A model generated the notes under the pieces. That model saw nothing but the letters and a program-made list of their open reading frames with translations, was not told the DNA's origin and ran no database searches. A program made the translations under genes and the position numbers. Shown one piece after another: positions 22,781 through 34,959 of a DNA stretch of 43,359 bases (its first letter is position 1; each line of letters begins with the position of its first letter). Source of the DNA: Phoronis australis (taxonomy: Eukaryota > Phoronida > Phoronidae); assembly GCA_002633005.1 (NCBI GenBank), contig NMRA01000122.1, forward strand, positions 418,708-462,066, given 5' to 3'.

Positions 22781-23479
22781 AGTCCCCAGCGTCAATGTCC
22801 ATGTTAACACAGTTTTACGCATCTTTCATGGCTTTACATTGACGTTATCCACGCCAACATCGCAGTTTTCTCCCACATCAGCATTCTGTATACCTTCAAA
22901 CTCATGTTTTTCATCACAATCACCGTCTTCCCCATAGTAACCCGGCAATAAACGCATTTTACATCACAAAAAATGACTTATAATTTAGATCACTTACCGT
23001 TATGAAATTAAGTTAAAATTTTTCTTTAGAGGTGATTTTAGGGCTTCGAAAGAGCTATCAGTTCGTTATTGTTTGAGACCAGGCTCTACAGTTGGCTTGT
23101 TACGACGAGTCAGTCTCACACTCCGATCACGTTTTCAAAGAATACCGAACTATCGGTTCTTTGAAATCACTTCGTAGATTAAGGAACAAGTTCAGGCCAA
23201 TCTTATAGCGACAAGTGGTCTAAATGAAAAGTTCGCCTTTTCAACCAACGTAACTCAGATTTATATATGCTTTAAATTATTTAGGGTAGCCATTCTGTTC
23301 AATCTCACAGAGGAAAAGCGGCCTTGTTCGCTTCTGGCCACTTCAAATTTCCCCATTTCACCGGTCATATGAGCAGAATCACATTTCCAATAAGACAGGA
23401 CTTGTAGGCTAGAAACTGCCTTTCGTCACAGTTGTCATCTTTACCGTAGTCACCGTTAAATTGTCTATAATATAATGGA

Positions 23480-23670
23480 ATATATGGCGACAATTTGTGC
23501 CTTGAAAGCCTGCAGAAATCGCCGCAGTTTGTGGGTTACGACAGTTTGCGCAACCCCTACAAATTGCCGTAAAGAAAAATTGACAGTTAGTATAACGTGT
23601 TGGTCTGTACGAACAAAGCGAGGATTGTAACAGCACGTGCACAGTTGTGACAGTCTGCAGTCTAACGATG
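23480..23670 (+). repeat. Degenerate tandem repeat, ACGACAGT-TTGTG family, block 2
   Basis: Contains GCGACAATTTGTGCC, GCCGCAGTTTGTGGG and ACGACAGTTTGCGCAACC in succession, related to block 1 about 0.9 kb away. The overlapping minus-strand frames (77 and 102 codons) are not taken as genes. Confidence 0.55.
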
Positions 23671-24711
23671 TGTTGTAAAAACCATTGCTTGCCACACGAA
23701 CTCTATCTACACATAAAGCAGTGCCTCCTCTGAGATCTAATCTTCTCACTCTAAAAAACACATGTATCATCAAAAAATCTCAGAACAAATGTCTAGATGT
23801 CCGTCTTTTCGTTGTTTCCACTACGTACGCCGAGTAAATTCACGTTTCGGCAGGTGACATTTTTTAAGTAGTAATAGATTTAAGAGCAGTCGTATTTCAT
23901 TAATTTTACATCATATTTAATTTAAATACATTGTCTGTTCTTGGGGCAAAATGTCCCCAACAGACTTGAAGTGTTGGAATCTCAACAAAAATGGACGTAA
24001 TACATCAACTCTCATACACGGTTAACAACTGCTGCACTTTTGGAGTAGTTTTCATTTTTGTTCATAAGAGCTGATGTTTTTGGGGTATAACTAAAAATCG
24101 TGTAAATGCTCCCTAATTTTCGCATTTTTCCGCATTCGATCACTTCGATTGAGAATATTTTTATGACATAAACGAATTCAGCATTTGAATTCTTTTTGTG
24201 TCATTTCTGAGCATCATTTTTAAAATGTGGTCACCCATTAGGAGTTTATTAATGAAAAGAAACAATCGGAGATATGAATGGAGGCGAATATCACTTTTAT
24301 TACGATAGCTTGAAAATAGTTCAAACGTGTGTTACTTTACGCGAGATGTATTTCGCCCCACCCCCAGCAGCCAAACCGTCGCTCACATTTGAAACATCCT
24401 GTTCCTCTGATGCCTTATTGTTAGACATACCACTTCTCTGTGAATTCGACCTAATTTTACGATAACTAGTTTTGATTTTGTAGCAGGTACTTGAATATCT
24501 GGAAATCCTACCCTAAAACTTCGATGGTTTGTACGACTGATGTGATACTGAAGAAAAGCGGATGTTCGTTGTTCTCCGGAAAATTTCGTCAATCACGATT
24601 ACATTAGGGTGTGATTTGTAGAACGCAGGATATAGGATAAAGGGGTTTTAGCTCATTTGTGTAGTAGAGATTATATTTACACACTTGCATGATACGCCTA
24701 AGTTTGTTCGT
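23671..24711. other. Intergenic
   Basis: No firm exon. An AATAAA on the minus strand near 24296 could serve the candidate exon 24712-24950. A minus-strand frame at 24383-24592 is coding-like but unsupported. Confidence 0.45.
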
Positions 24712-24950
24712 TTAGGAGTTTCCACCAACCACTAAATATCTTCTTTGCAGTAGCAATTCAGATCGGAAAAGTGTGCAAATCCCTGTGCACCTTCCCAAGT
24801 CCACAGATATATCACATTTATATTTATTTTGAACTGTTCTTTGGATAAGCGCACATGAAGAATATTGGCCGTTTAACCAGTCACTTTCAGGACAGCCAAT
24901 GTCTACCATTATGCTTGTTACTTTGTGACGCTCTGTAAAAGGAATAGTAT
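24712..24950 (-). CDS. Candidate exon of a Cys-containing protein, unknown family
   Basis: Not recognised. The minus-strand acceptor is strong: CCACTTACTAATTCACAG includes TACTAAT, a near-perfect branch point. The open frame after it reads TIPFTERHKVTSIMVDIG, then CPESDWLNGQYSSC, then NKYKCDISVDLG and RCTGIC, ending at TAA (79 codons). Six cysteines in about 50 residues suggest an extracellular domain, but I cannot name the fold. A donor-like GGGAAG before GTGCAC at 24790/24791 would shorten the exon before the last two Cys. It lies at the border where CpG becomes scarce, as if the last exon of a minus-strand gene whose body is to the right; that is inference. Confidence 0.3.
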
Positions 24951-27557
24951 CTGTGAATTAGTAAGTGGAAGGTCTCGGTTGTGCACGTGAACAATTTTTA
25001 TCCCAGTAAATCAGAATGTGCTAGCAACCTTTATTGCAGTGACTTTTTTTAAAAAAACGAAGGAACACCCAGCTCTGAAGCACATTACCACCACTAGTAG
25101 AGGCCATTCAAGAAACCTAACAGTGAGGTAAGAAGTAATTCTTACAACCATTTATGAACAAAACGAACGAACTTAACTGCACTGTTTTCCATAAGGGAGC
25201 CATGACTTTTCATTAGTTTTATTGTCAATGCAGGGGTGATAATTTTGGTACAGTATTTTTCCATGTTTTCTTCATGGCCAGACAACTACCTGGTTATAAT
25301 AAACACAACATAGGTGAACAAAAATCACGTAAAATAAAAAAATCAATCTTTTACTAAGAAATTAAATAATGAACAAGGAACAACTTCACAATGAGTTTAA
25401 GCGACCATTCATGAAAACAGCACCAGTGCAGACTCAAAAGAATCACATTAGAAATATTGAAGTTGAAACTGTCTCATCAGAAACAATACTTTAACATACT
25501 ATCAAATTTAAACCAACATAGTTAAACACACAATTCAAAATTTTTGAAATCAAACACACCCCATTAGTTCAAGGGGCTTCCCTAATACCCACAATGACCC
25601 ATTTTCACAGACAGCAATTATGAATAAATATCACATTACCAAGAGGTATGGATAAAACCATAACACATTTAGAACCTAGACCTTAGAATCCCTTCCACCG
25701 AGTATAAATGCTCCCTTGAAATACATATTTCTAGTTAAGCTGACCATTTATCAAATTGTGCAATAATTCCAGGTAATTCACCTGGTCCATACCCAATCAC
25801 AACCAGCACAGGACCGAAGGTTAATAAATAATAGACTTTGCAAATTTCTGCAACAAATCAAGAACCCAGACTAAACTCAGGTACTGTTGTTTTTCTAACA
25901 CCAGGAATTTAGTTTTGTGTACTGTAGAGGAAATGGTGTTGGATAGACACAAAGGATGTAGCAGTTACATAAGAAGTGTTCCCTTTGAGGAGATAGCAAA
26001 AACTGCATGTACAGAGTAGGAAAATATCCATTCCTAGTTTCTCTGCAATTACAATCAACTGTATCATTTTCCAACTTCAGTGGCTTTGAACAGAAGCTTC
26101 ATAATTCCAGGAATACAATAGCACCCTTAGATACCAGTAAAACCCTTTTTCACAGTATTTCCTTAACATTTTTGGGACACCCAATATTATTGATTCAAAC
26201 ATAATTATCTGGGAATCAGACACTTCAAGAATGGACAAAACGCTACATGAAGACCAATAATCTGATGTGGCTGGGCCAAACTTTAAATTGTGTTTTGTTG
26301 GAAGCAGCTGTCTAATTAAGCATGAGACAACTGGAAACACTGCAATGTTTGTTTGATAACATCTTTCAGTAGGCAGATAGCTGATGATGGTAAAAAAGGA
26401 CACATGTATAATATTAACCAGGCAGGTGCTTTTAACAGGTCTAAAACGGCCCCAAGGATACTTTTCTTATTTTCAGTGTACTTTATGAGACTGTAACGAG
26501 ATTCGACTGAACTATGCAAACATTAACAGGCCAGCCAATAGCCTGAAGACAAGATGCGACACAAATGAGTTGGCAAGTAAAAAAATTGAACTGCTCATTC
26601 ACTCCAATGGAACTTTCATTTTCACATCAGTGACAAAAATGCTGTATAAAAAATGCTGTATAAAAAGCACATATAAATAAGTGAATAAATATACAAAAAA
26701 TTCCCAGAATAGAACAGTTGGTGGAATTCCCCAAAAACAGTATCAGGTCAGGGATTCAAAGGGCTCACTCAGGTGGGGGAGGGGTATTTCACCCTTTTAT
26801 GCACCATCTCAGTGATTTAGTTTTGTGGTATCTCAAGTGAGTAATTAGAATTCGGAGGGGGGGAGGGGGGATCCTCTAGGGTAAATAATTTGGGTTTGCA
26901 ATATTGTCTCAGGTTATGATTTGACTTTGTGTTACCATCTTGCATGGCTGATTTGATTTTGGGATATTGTAGATGTGTGGGTAATTCGCATTTGTAGTGA
27001 CTGAGGGCCAGGTAATGAAAAGGGTAGGCTTGAATCTTGGAACTGACTTGTGCATGATTCTTCATCATTTTTGATAGTCTGTCTGGATTTAGGATATGCG
27101 CCCTCTCACGCCTGGTATTTGAATTAATATAATTGAACAAACAAGTGCATAGCACCACAGTACTGAAAACCTCTCTGCATGTCCACCATAACTGACACTC
27201 ACAGATAAATGCGTTTTTATCAATATCATTGTTCTGAAGCTGCAAGAATGACTTCTTCATTAGCGAATGACTGCCTCACTCATTAGCATACAGTTGTCAA
27301 GACAACAACATTTTCTTGTGATCAATTTCCCCGTTTACACAACACCTTTGACTTGGAGCAAACTGACAGGGTAAACTAATCCCACAGGTGCAGGATTGGA
27401 TTTTTCTTTCTGTTATTCAGTCTTGACTAACAATAACTCAAGCAACTGGTGGTCATTTCATTGTCACAATAGACCTGCGCTTTACTCGACTAATCAGCTT
27501 GGACAGGAATTGAGCATTTATGTATCACTTGACCTGACAAGTGAAATGTGCAGAAGT
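24951..27557. other. CpG-poor intergenic or intronic sequence
   Basis: No exon recognised. The 147-codon minus-strand frame at 26817-27260 shows no domain and contains low-complexity Pro. A short direct repeat (GCTGTATAAAAA twice) is at 26641-26668. CpG is strongly depleted compared with the left part of the window. Confidence 0.45.
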
Positions 27558-27851
27558 CTGATAACCTCAAAGCACAATCCGATATTCTCGAAGTACAGTC
27601 TGATATCCTCAAAGTACAATCTGATATCATCGAAGTGCAGTGTGATATCCTCAAGGTACAGCCTGATATCCTCAAAGTTTAGTCTGATATCCTAAAAGTA
27701 CTGCATGATATCCTCAAAGGACAGTTCGATATCCTCAAAATACATCTTCACATCCCCAAAGTACAATCTCATATCTTCAAAGTTCAGTCTGATATTCTCA
27801 ATGTACCGTTTGATATCCTTAAGGTACAGTCTGATAGCCTCCAGATACAAC
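27558..27851 (+). repeat. 21-bp minisatellite, 14 units
   Basis: Fourteen diverged copies of CTGATATCCTCAAAGTACAGT. Because the unit is 21 bp, every frame reads as a 7-residue repeat. One plus frame gives repeated SDILKVQ, a heptad with coiled-coil spacing, interrupted by a single TAG. A second plus frame gives ISSKYSL and the minus strand ISDCTLR. The heptad frame is closed by TGA just upstream, though CTGACAAGTGAAATGTGCAG immediately before it could act as an acceptor. A simple minisatellite is the safest reading. Confidence 0.9.
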
Positions 27852-29689
27852 GATGTCCTCCTTCATAGCATATTACTGGATCACTTGAATAAGTGGTTTC
27901 TTCTTCAATAAACTTTCTGATTTCAAGGCCGGACAAACTCTGTGATTATTGTGAACTAACGCAGTGCTCTGCAAAAAATATGGATAAAATCAGTTAAGTA
28001 AGTACTCACTTCAATACAAAAACATTTCATTCAGTAATATCCACTAATTTTTACTGCACAGTTCACAGCGATAACAAAACAAGGGAGTCCCTTTATTAAA
28101 ACACTGTCAGTACATCTAGATTGACAACACACAACAACTGGTGACAAAGGTAAACAATTAACTCAAAAACTGTGTGGAAAGCAGCAGTTATTAGCTGTTG
28201 GCTGGCCTTGGGCAAGTGTTGTTATTCTTCATAGATAAGAAGCTGGCTATATGGCTAAATTAAATCAGCCCAGTCAACAATAAACTGGAATGTTTATCAA
28301 ATCCAAACGACAGTAAACTTCAAAGGAATTGGCCACTTCCCTGACCAATCACAATTGGTAAAAAATACTCCACATTGCTAATCACGTTTGTGTTTCAGGG
28401 GCACACTGTTTTCTCTAACAACAAGGTGTCTGAACTGGGAATCACAGAATCACTTCACTCAAAGAGGTCCGGTGTTGATACATTTGTCTCAGTAAGTCAA
28501 ACTCATTTGATGTAAAAGTCTCCACCCACAAAGAAGGGGACTGACAGGGCCAGATGTTGAATACAGCTTTAAGATATACCCAAAGTGTTAACTCTAAGGA
28601 TATCTTTCAGTGATTTTATGAAACACACGTCTCAAATTCACGAATGGGCTCCCAGCTCTGTCCAGTTTTTACTTGTTTACTTGGTGAAATTTTTGTTTGC
28701 ATGCATGCTACATGTCGCTATTCTTGTCTGAGCCACAAGACTATTGCACACAACACAAACTCCTCAATAGTTTGAGGCCAATTGCTTTTGGCCAAAATAG
28801 AATGCAAGATGGAGCTGTTATATCCTTTTTTCAAAACTTGATGATTTGACGAGCTCAAGCTGCATGGTTCATATAGGGATTCTTTAGAAATTGGTACGTA
28901 AACATAGATGCAGTATTCATTTTTTATTCTTTATTTATAACATCATCACGGCATCACGGTTTATCATTCAATATCTCCAAGTGTCTGGACGCCCTTTCAC
29001 TTGTTTATTTCGAACTGTTTAAGCACAGGAACGGTGGCTGAAAACGGAGACGATCCTACACGTGATACTTCATGAAGGATTGATCTTAACTCAGTATTTA
29101 CTTTCAGTAATGCTTAAAAGATGACTTGTCAATTGATGAGGTAAACTAAAACATCCAAATTCGTTGACAAAATCATTAGAGATTTAGACATGCACCCATG
29201 GAACAGCTTTTCAAACTCTGCCTAAGGGCATCAAGTGTCATGACCCCAACATAACCAGGGCCTGACCACCCCGTTTCTCAAAGTCTCACACCAGAGAAGA
29301 GCCAATGGATAAGAGAGAACATTGCACCTAACCAAACAGCCCCAGGGTAGTGACATGACTGCACTACCTAGCACAATTCTAAACAGTTAAATACAGAACA
29401 TGGTAACAGACCAAACTAGCCTGCTGGCAACAACAAGGGATGTACTCAGACAACTGCCTGCGGCTGCAAAAATTTCAGTCTTGAACATTTCAGTACCAGC
29501 GAGATCCAAGCACACATAAGTGATGGAGCGGTGGTCTGGCAGTTAAGTAGCTCTTTCCAGTTTGACATTAACTTGGCAAACATTTAGTGAATGGCTGGCA
29601 GACTGTCCCTTATAAAGTGTACTGGTTAAGGAAAGGTATCCAATGTACCGTACTTCACCTATTACATGCCACCACAAATATAGAGTGAG

Positions 29690-29945
29690 ATCTCACTAAT
29701 ATAGGACAGAATAGGACAGAAAAGTAGTTTTATTTTCTTATTGTTCCATAAAAGATAGGTAGCAGCAAATTAATGATTTTCCATGTCTAGCTTCTGTACA
29801 ATAACTAGGACCAGACAATATTTTGAAAAAGTTGGAGGCTTTCACAAGAATGTTATAAGCTCTTGAAAAATAAAAGAGAAAAGAACAACCGTATGCCAAT
29901 CTATTTCAGTATGAAATTTGTGAGACTTTACCACAAACATTACTG
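29690..29945 (+). repeat. Dispersed repeat, copy A
   Basis: Shares ordered blocks with 40715-40965: TCTCACTAA, GTTCCATAAAA, GTAGCA(G/C)CAAAT, CAATATTTTGAAAA or CAACATTTTGAAAA, AGCTCTTGAAAAAT, and TTT(A)CCACA or TTTACTGCA. The copies are in the same orientation and quite diverged. No transposon ends were seen. Confidence 0.6.
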
Positions 29946-30352
29946 TCAGAGATGACACATGTTCCTGTTCATGATTTTCTTTCAATCAATGATCCTAAAA
30001 TTACACAATGAGGCTAATGTTACAACACAACAGCAAAGGACAAAAAACAGGTTCATTTTTGAAGAACGAACTGAACAGAGAGAACCTGGCTGTTTGCAGA
30101 AGACACATGTTCTTGAACAAATGCACGCCCCACTCCAACCTATCTTTTTCATATTCCCCATTCACAGATATGAAGTCAGTGAAACACAGTAGTTTCACAG
30201 TGTGATGCATTGTTGGCACAGAGCCAATGTTGGCTCAGCACCAAGTGATCAGCTGATCCAGTGCTGTGGAGGTGTTCCAACAGTAAGTGTGTCCGCTGCC
30301 AACTGTATTTACATCACCAACAGCGTTGACCATCTAGACAAAATCTGATAGT

Positions 30353-30625
30353 ATGGGATTTCCAGTGATCATGCCACTTGGCGAACAGAGATTATATGGA
30401 TTTGATCCAATTCAAATTCCTATAATCTGTGATGCACACATGTTTGCCTATCCGGCACAATCCTGCGTGAACATGCCTACTCATCCTTTTACCCCTCCCC
30501 CACACCAATTGCCCACCACACAGGTGACAGGCCCATATCATACCATCAACTACAGACATGGCACCAGTAATGATGTGACAGAAGGCTCACTCAAGGAACA
30601 TCTGTGGCATCAACCAAAATTGTGA
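30353..30625 (+). CDS. Possible coding ORF, unknown protein
   Basis: Not recognised. A 90-codon frame begins with ATG five codons after an in-frame TAG and reads MGFPVIMPLGEQRLYGFDP, then a Pro-rich part (MPTHPFTPPPHQLPTTQ), and ends at TGA. A donor-like ACACAG before GTGACA lies after TTQ. Codon use looks protein-like in an otherwise noncoding CpG-poor region. No signal peptide, membrane segment or domain is visible. It could be an exon of a gene spanning this region or a chance frame. Confidence 0.25.
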   Translation: MGFPVIMPLGEQRLYGFDPIQIPIICDAHMFAYPAQSCVNMPTHPFTPPPHQLPTTQVTGPYHTINYRHGTSNDVTEGSLKEHLWHQPKL

Positions 30626-33600
30626 TAACTGAGGCTGGTGGCCACCATATCACAAGAGTGTAATGCAACAGCAGCACGTTGAAGACAGAGGGTCTGTGCT
30701 CAAGTGGTTGGTACATTTAACTCTTCACCACAAAGCCACATGCACTACCAATGTATGTCTAAATCAGGTGTCAACAACCACTGGGTTAACACACTTGCAA
30801 TTGCTGGTCAATCACAAGACTTAGATAACCACCAGTCAATTGATCATGTACTATATAAATCATTACTGCTCCACTAAACACCAAATTCTTCAACACTTGG
30901 TCATTCCACACCCTTTTGGCCCAAGCAAAAATGTCACAAATCAAATTCTAACACAGATTCCTTGATCTAGTAGCAGTACCCTTAAAACCAAAGGCAAGTA
31001 AGCAAAAAGTTTATTAAGTCGAGGTGGGTAGTAACAAACAGTAGCCCGTAGCTAGTGGTCAACAATTCAATATTATAGAGCTAAACTAAGAAACTAAAAA
31101 TACACAACATATGAGCCAAGAACAAAACTGCAGAAGAACAAACTGTGAGAAAAAATGACATATAATATATATGTAGTGGAAATCAATTTAGTCAACATTT
31201 TGAACATGAATTTCTTAAATGGAATTTTGATATAGACTTTAAAACTTTAACTTCTGAATTTCTGGCAGCACCCTAACAAAATGTTTGGAAAAATTGAATA
31301 ACGTGAACTTCATTTTAAACTTTAAAAAACCCAAGTTAATACAAGCAGTTTTTCAATCATGTTTCACATTTTATCAACTGAAAAGGTAGAAGCTGGTTCA
31401 AAAGCAAAAGCCATAGTCAGCACAGTACGTTGTTACTGTTTTGCACTATTCTGACTGAAAGTTTCACGTCCAAACGATCTATTCACAACATGTTGTTGCA
31501 TACAAAGCAACAAGTACTGTCGTACAAAAACCTACGATTATAAGGGAAATTCAAAAACTAATTCCTAACAGTTTGAGAAAGCAAATAGTTTGTACTCAAA
31601 TGTTGCGTTAATCAGGCATCCCAAAACAGCCTCCCACCATCTGATAACAAAATTTATTTTTATCTCTGAAACTAGAGAGCTTTCAAGTGCTCTACTGTGA
31701 CAGAGATAAGCTGGGTTGATGTCCTCTCCAGAATTCATTTCCAAGGACCACTAATAAATTATCAACTGAGAAGTGGTCAAGAGCTGAGAGGCCCATGGCT
31801 CTGGTCAGCAGTGGCTAGCCAGATGACAGGACTCATGACGTGTAGACAGAGTTATCTGACAGAATCCTTGTCAGGAACATCCACTAGAGATGATGCCCTG
31901 GGAGATGTAACAAAATAAAGTACCACAGCACACAAAGCGCACAAGAATGACGTACATTCTCACCATCAGCATCATAAGAGAATTCGACACAAAGTCTTTG
32001 TGACGCAGGTATTTGAACAAATTGGCTGACTACATGTAAAACTAATTTCAAGCCTCTCTCTTCACATGCATTCTTGTGTACTCATTGTTTTTATACTTGT
32101 ATCTTACACACAAATAATCATTTTACATGCAAGGACTAACTGGATCATAGAGCGCACATTGTTACTAGAATATGAAAATGACAACCATGTTGACATCACT
32201 AGTTTTCATTGCCTCCCGCTGCTAACTGGCATCAAAAACCGTCAAAAACCAAAAAAAAAAAAAAAACACATTGGTGGCTGCCTGCATTTTACGAAAGACA
32301 CAAGCGATAGACTAAGTAATAGACCACATACTGTTGTAAAAAAGATAATATAGTTTGTGGGTGTTTAAGTCAACATACAGGGTGACAAATTACGTCACAT
32401 GGCACGCGACTGTTCCTTTATTAACAATTACTGGACACCACAACTGACTTGAGGCTTTAATATGTTTTCTTAAGAAAGACAAGAGCATCAAAAACAACAA
32501 TGCTCTATTAGACTACACACTGTTACTGTAAGCGCGACTGTCAAAGTAAAGAATTTGAGATAGAAAAAAAAAAACAGAAACAACAATTTTCCCAACTTGA
32601 ACGTGGGCTTGAAAAAATTGTCTGCTTTTGGATACACTGTTATTTGCCTGGGTAAATAGTCAAGGCACTCAAAGTGAGAAACTGGGAAATAATAGGAGGG
32701 TAATGATAAGTGAGCTGGGTATTGGTTCACCAAAAATACAAGTACTTTAATAATAACTGAAAATCCCCACTGTTATAGTGACAGTAATTTACGAAAAGAA
32801 ATAAAAAATCAAAACTAACCAGCATTTTTTTAGTATTTTAATTAGAGTTGATTAATGCGTGGGGCCCATACCACTGGCCTTTGAAATCCCCAATATGACC
32901 CAGCACTGTAAAGATTTCAGTAGTCAGAACCAAGGTATACAGGAGGAACTATTTTGAAAAATATGCCAGGAGGGGGTTACCAACCAGAGGTCCAAGCTAT
33001 GCAAACCTACAGTTCCCTAATGGTAAGTCAAACTACATGGGTGATATTACTGCCACAGTATGGTAACAGAAGAACACCAAGAAGGCACCAGACAATTTAA
33101 AATTTTGAAGAATTAAACAGTTCAACAATTTACAAGATTAAAACAACCTGCACTTCTTTAACAGAAAGGCTTCACCAGCCAATTTGTCTAGATAACAAGA
33201 GTTTACTTTTGGTTAGATAAAAATGTGATAGAAATACTTTCTAACCTAAAGACAACACATTAAAATGTCACTTGGTACAATGGTGCACAAGGCAGACACT
33301 AATCCATGTGGACATTCTCAGAATGATAGCTTCATGCAGTTGGACCTATCTGGAACAGACGGCAACTGACAAAACACTGTCAACAGACACTGGACACTGG
33401 AAACTGGATAGAACAAACAAACACAAGCACTGATAACCCAAAATAAACATTTAGTTTCAAGGACTAGAGAACTTTTCAAAGAAAACCAGCACTGGGACTA
33501 TTCAAAATTTTGAGGCCTTTATATACCAACTTTACTCTGTGGGGGTACCTGGGGAGCGTACATGTAAATGGAGAAGTTTTTTTAACCTGCCTTTCACACA

Positions 33601-34531
33601 GGTTTTGGTAGTTAGCACACTCAGAGTCCTGTCAGAGGTAATCACTGTTTGATGGTTAGGTCATGGAAGTTATCACAAGATGGCGCTCTGAAGACATGGA
33701 GGCGTAATCATTATAAATTTGAATTATTGTATAAATGGTGGGATAATAAATGAAGTGCTTAGAGTTATAGAATGGTGAATGTTTGAAAATATCAAACACT
33801 GAATTCCAAACATGTGGCTTTATTGGTGCCGATATCTGCTGATAACTTCAATGACATCAAAGTGCTGCTACATCCGCTTGTTTTCGGTGAACTTGCGTCG
33901 TTTACTTTCAATCCAGGACCGAAATTAAACGCTCATACTGATGACACTTGCAAAACTATGGAACACCTCAGTGTTGGTGCGATAGGCCATCCACTACTAA
34001 AAAACAACATGAGCAACATCGATCGTTGAAATGCACCCACGACTGAACTGAAAATGCTATACTTCTAGGGGTGTTTATAAACATCATATAGTCACCATTG
34101 GATGGCGCAGAATACATTGAACATGGGAAGGCGTCATCATCTCCCTAATAGAAAACTGTAGTCACCTCAATAGAAATCTATAGTCATGTGAATTTCATGA
34201 AAATCTGGCACTAATTCAGCGGCGGTCAGGATGAGAAGTTCGAGGTCATTTTGTCTGAATACTTTGGGCTTATACTGTACATGTGTGGCATAAAAATTAA
34301 AGGAAGCACTTGGTACTCATCACATGACAGTTGTACCCAGTGTATCCAGGGATCAGTGAAACAGCTGTAGAGGGGATTATGGTACACAATGCATTTAACA
34401 CATGGTACAACTAGGAATGCCTTGTGACACATGCACATTTGGCACAGTGTCCATTTTGTGAGGTGCCCATGTACCAAGGGGACCACCTGGCCTGGAGGTG
34501 GAAACCATGCCCAACTGGCTGAAGTGGATGC

Positions 34532-34698
34532 GAAGCAGGTCAGTGGGTTAGGAAAGATTTCATTTTCGACAAAATATACAGGTATGTTAATTATTTTGCC
34601 ATTTTTAGGAAGATTTGAGAAGCAGGTCAGTGAGTTAGGAAAGGGTTTCATAAGCAACAAAATAATACAGGTATGTTAATTATTTTGCCATTTGTAGT
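34532..34698 (+). repeat. Tandem duplication of an 87-bp segment
   Basis: Two copies (34532-34618 and from 34619) begin GAAGCAGGTCAGTG(G/A)GTTAGG and both contain ATACAGGTATGTTAATTA and TTATTTTGCCATTT(T/G)TAG. Each copy thus has a consensus-like donor (CAG before GTATGT) followed by an acceptor-like tract. The 144-codon minus-strand frame here runs through the duplication and is not taken as a gene. Confidence 0.85.
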
Positions 34699-34959
34699 AA
34701 GCGTTCAGGGAGAGGCCTGTGGCAACCACATTATGGGAAGTTAGTTACAAAAATGTCGTGAGATTGTTACAAATCACGCTATTGTGGAAGGAGATCTACT
34801 TGTTTATGTTCAGAGCTTTGACCAATTTAAAAGGTTCCTGAAGTACAATAACATGCATTTTTAATGTAATTTAATTGATGAGTAAAGTCTATATCAGAAA
34901 TCACATCTTTGTTACTCTTTCATATTTTTGTAAAAAAGCGTTTTTCCAATGTTAATTCC

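Larger units (their letters stand above)
27852..34531. other. CpG-poor intergenic, intronic or UTR-like sequence
   Basis: No exon is certain. It holds the frame at 30353-30625, the dispersed repeat copy at 29690-29945, a poly-A run at about 32251-32266, and coding-like frames at 31697-31918 and 33814-34029 (plus) without family support. Two AAGATGGCG or GGATGGCGC motifs (33677-33685 and about 34101-34109) with similar flanks mark the return of CpG near 33.8 kb. Confidence 0.4.

Noticed and set aside
22565-23773. Several 77-102-codon minus-strand frames
   Set aside because: Produced by the ACGACAGT-TTGTG repeat blocks.
26817-27260. 147-codon minus-strand frame, the longest outside SoxC
   Set aside because: No recognisable domain or coding-like composition; CpG-poor noncoding sequence.
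27558-27851. CRISPR-like array
   Set aside because: Units are contiguous and diverged, with no spacers; eukaryotic minisatellite.
30680-30750. tRNA-SINE-like AAGTGGTTGGTACATTTAACTC
   Set aside because: Only a vague A-box resemblance, with no B-box downstream.
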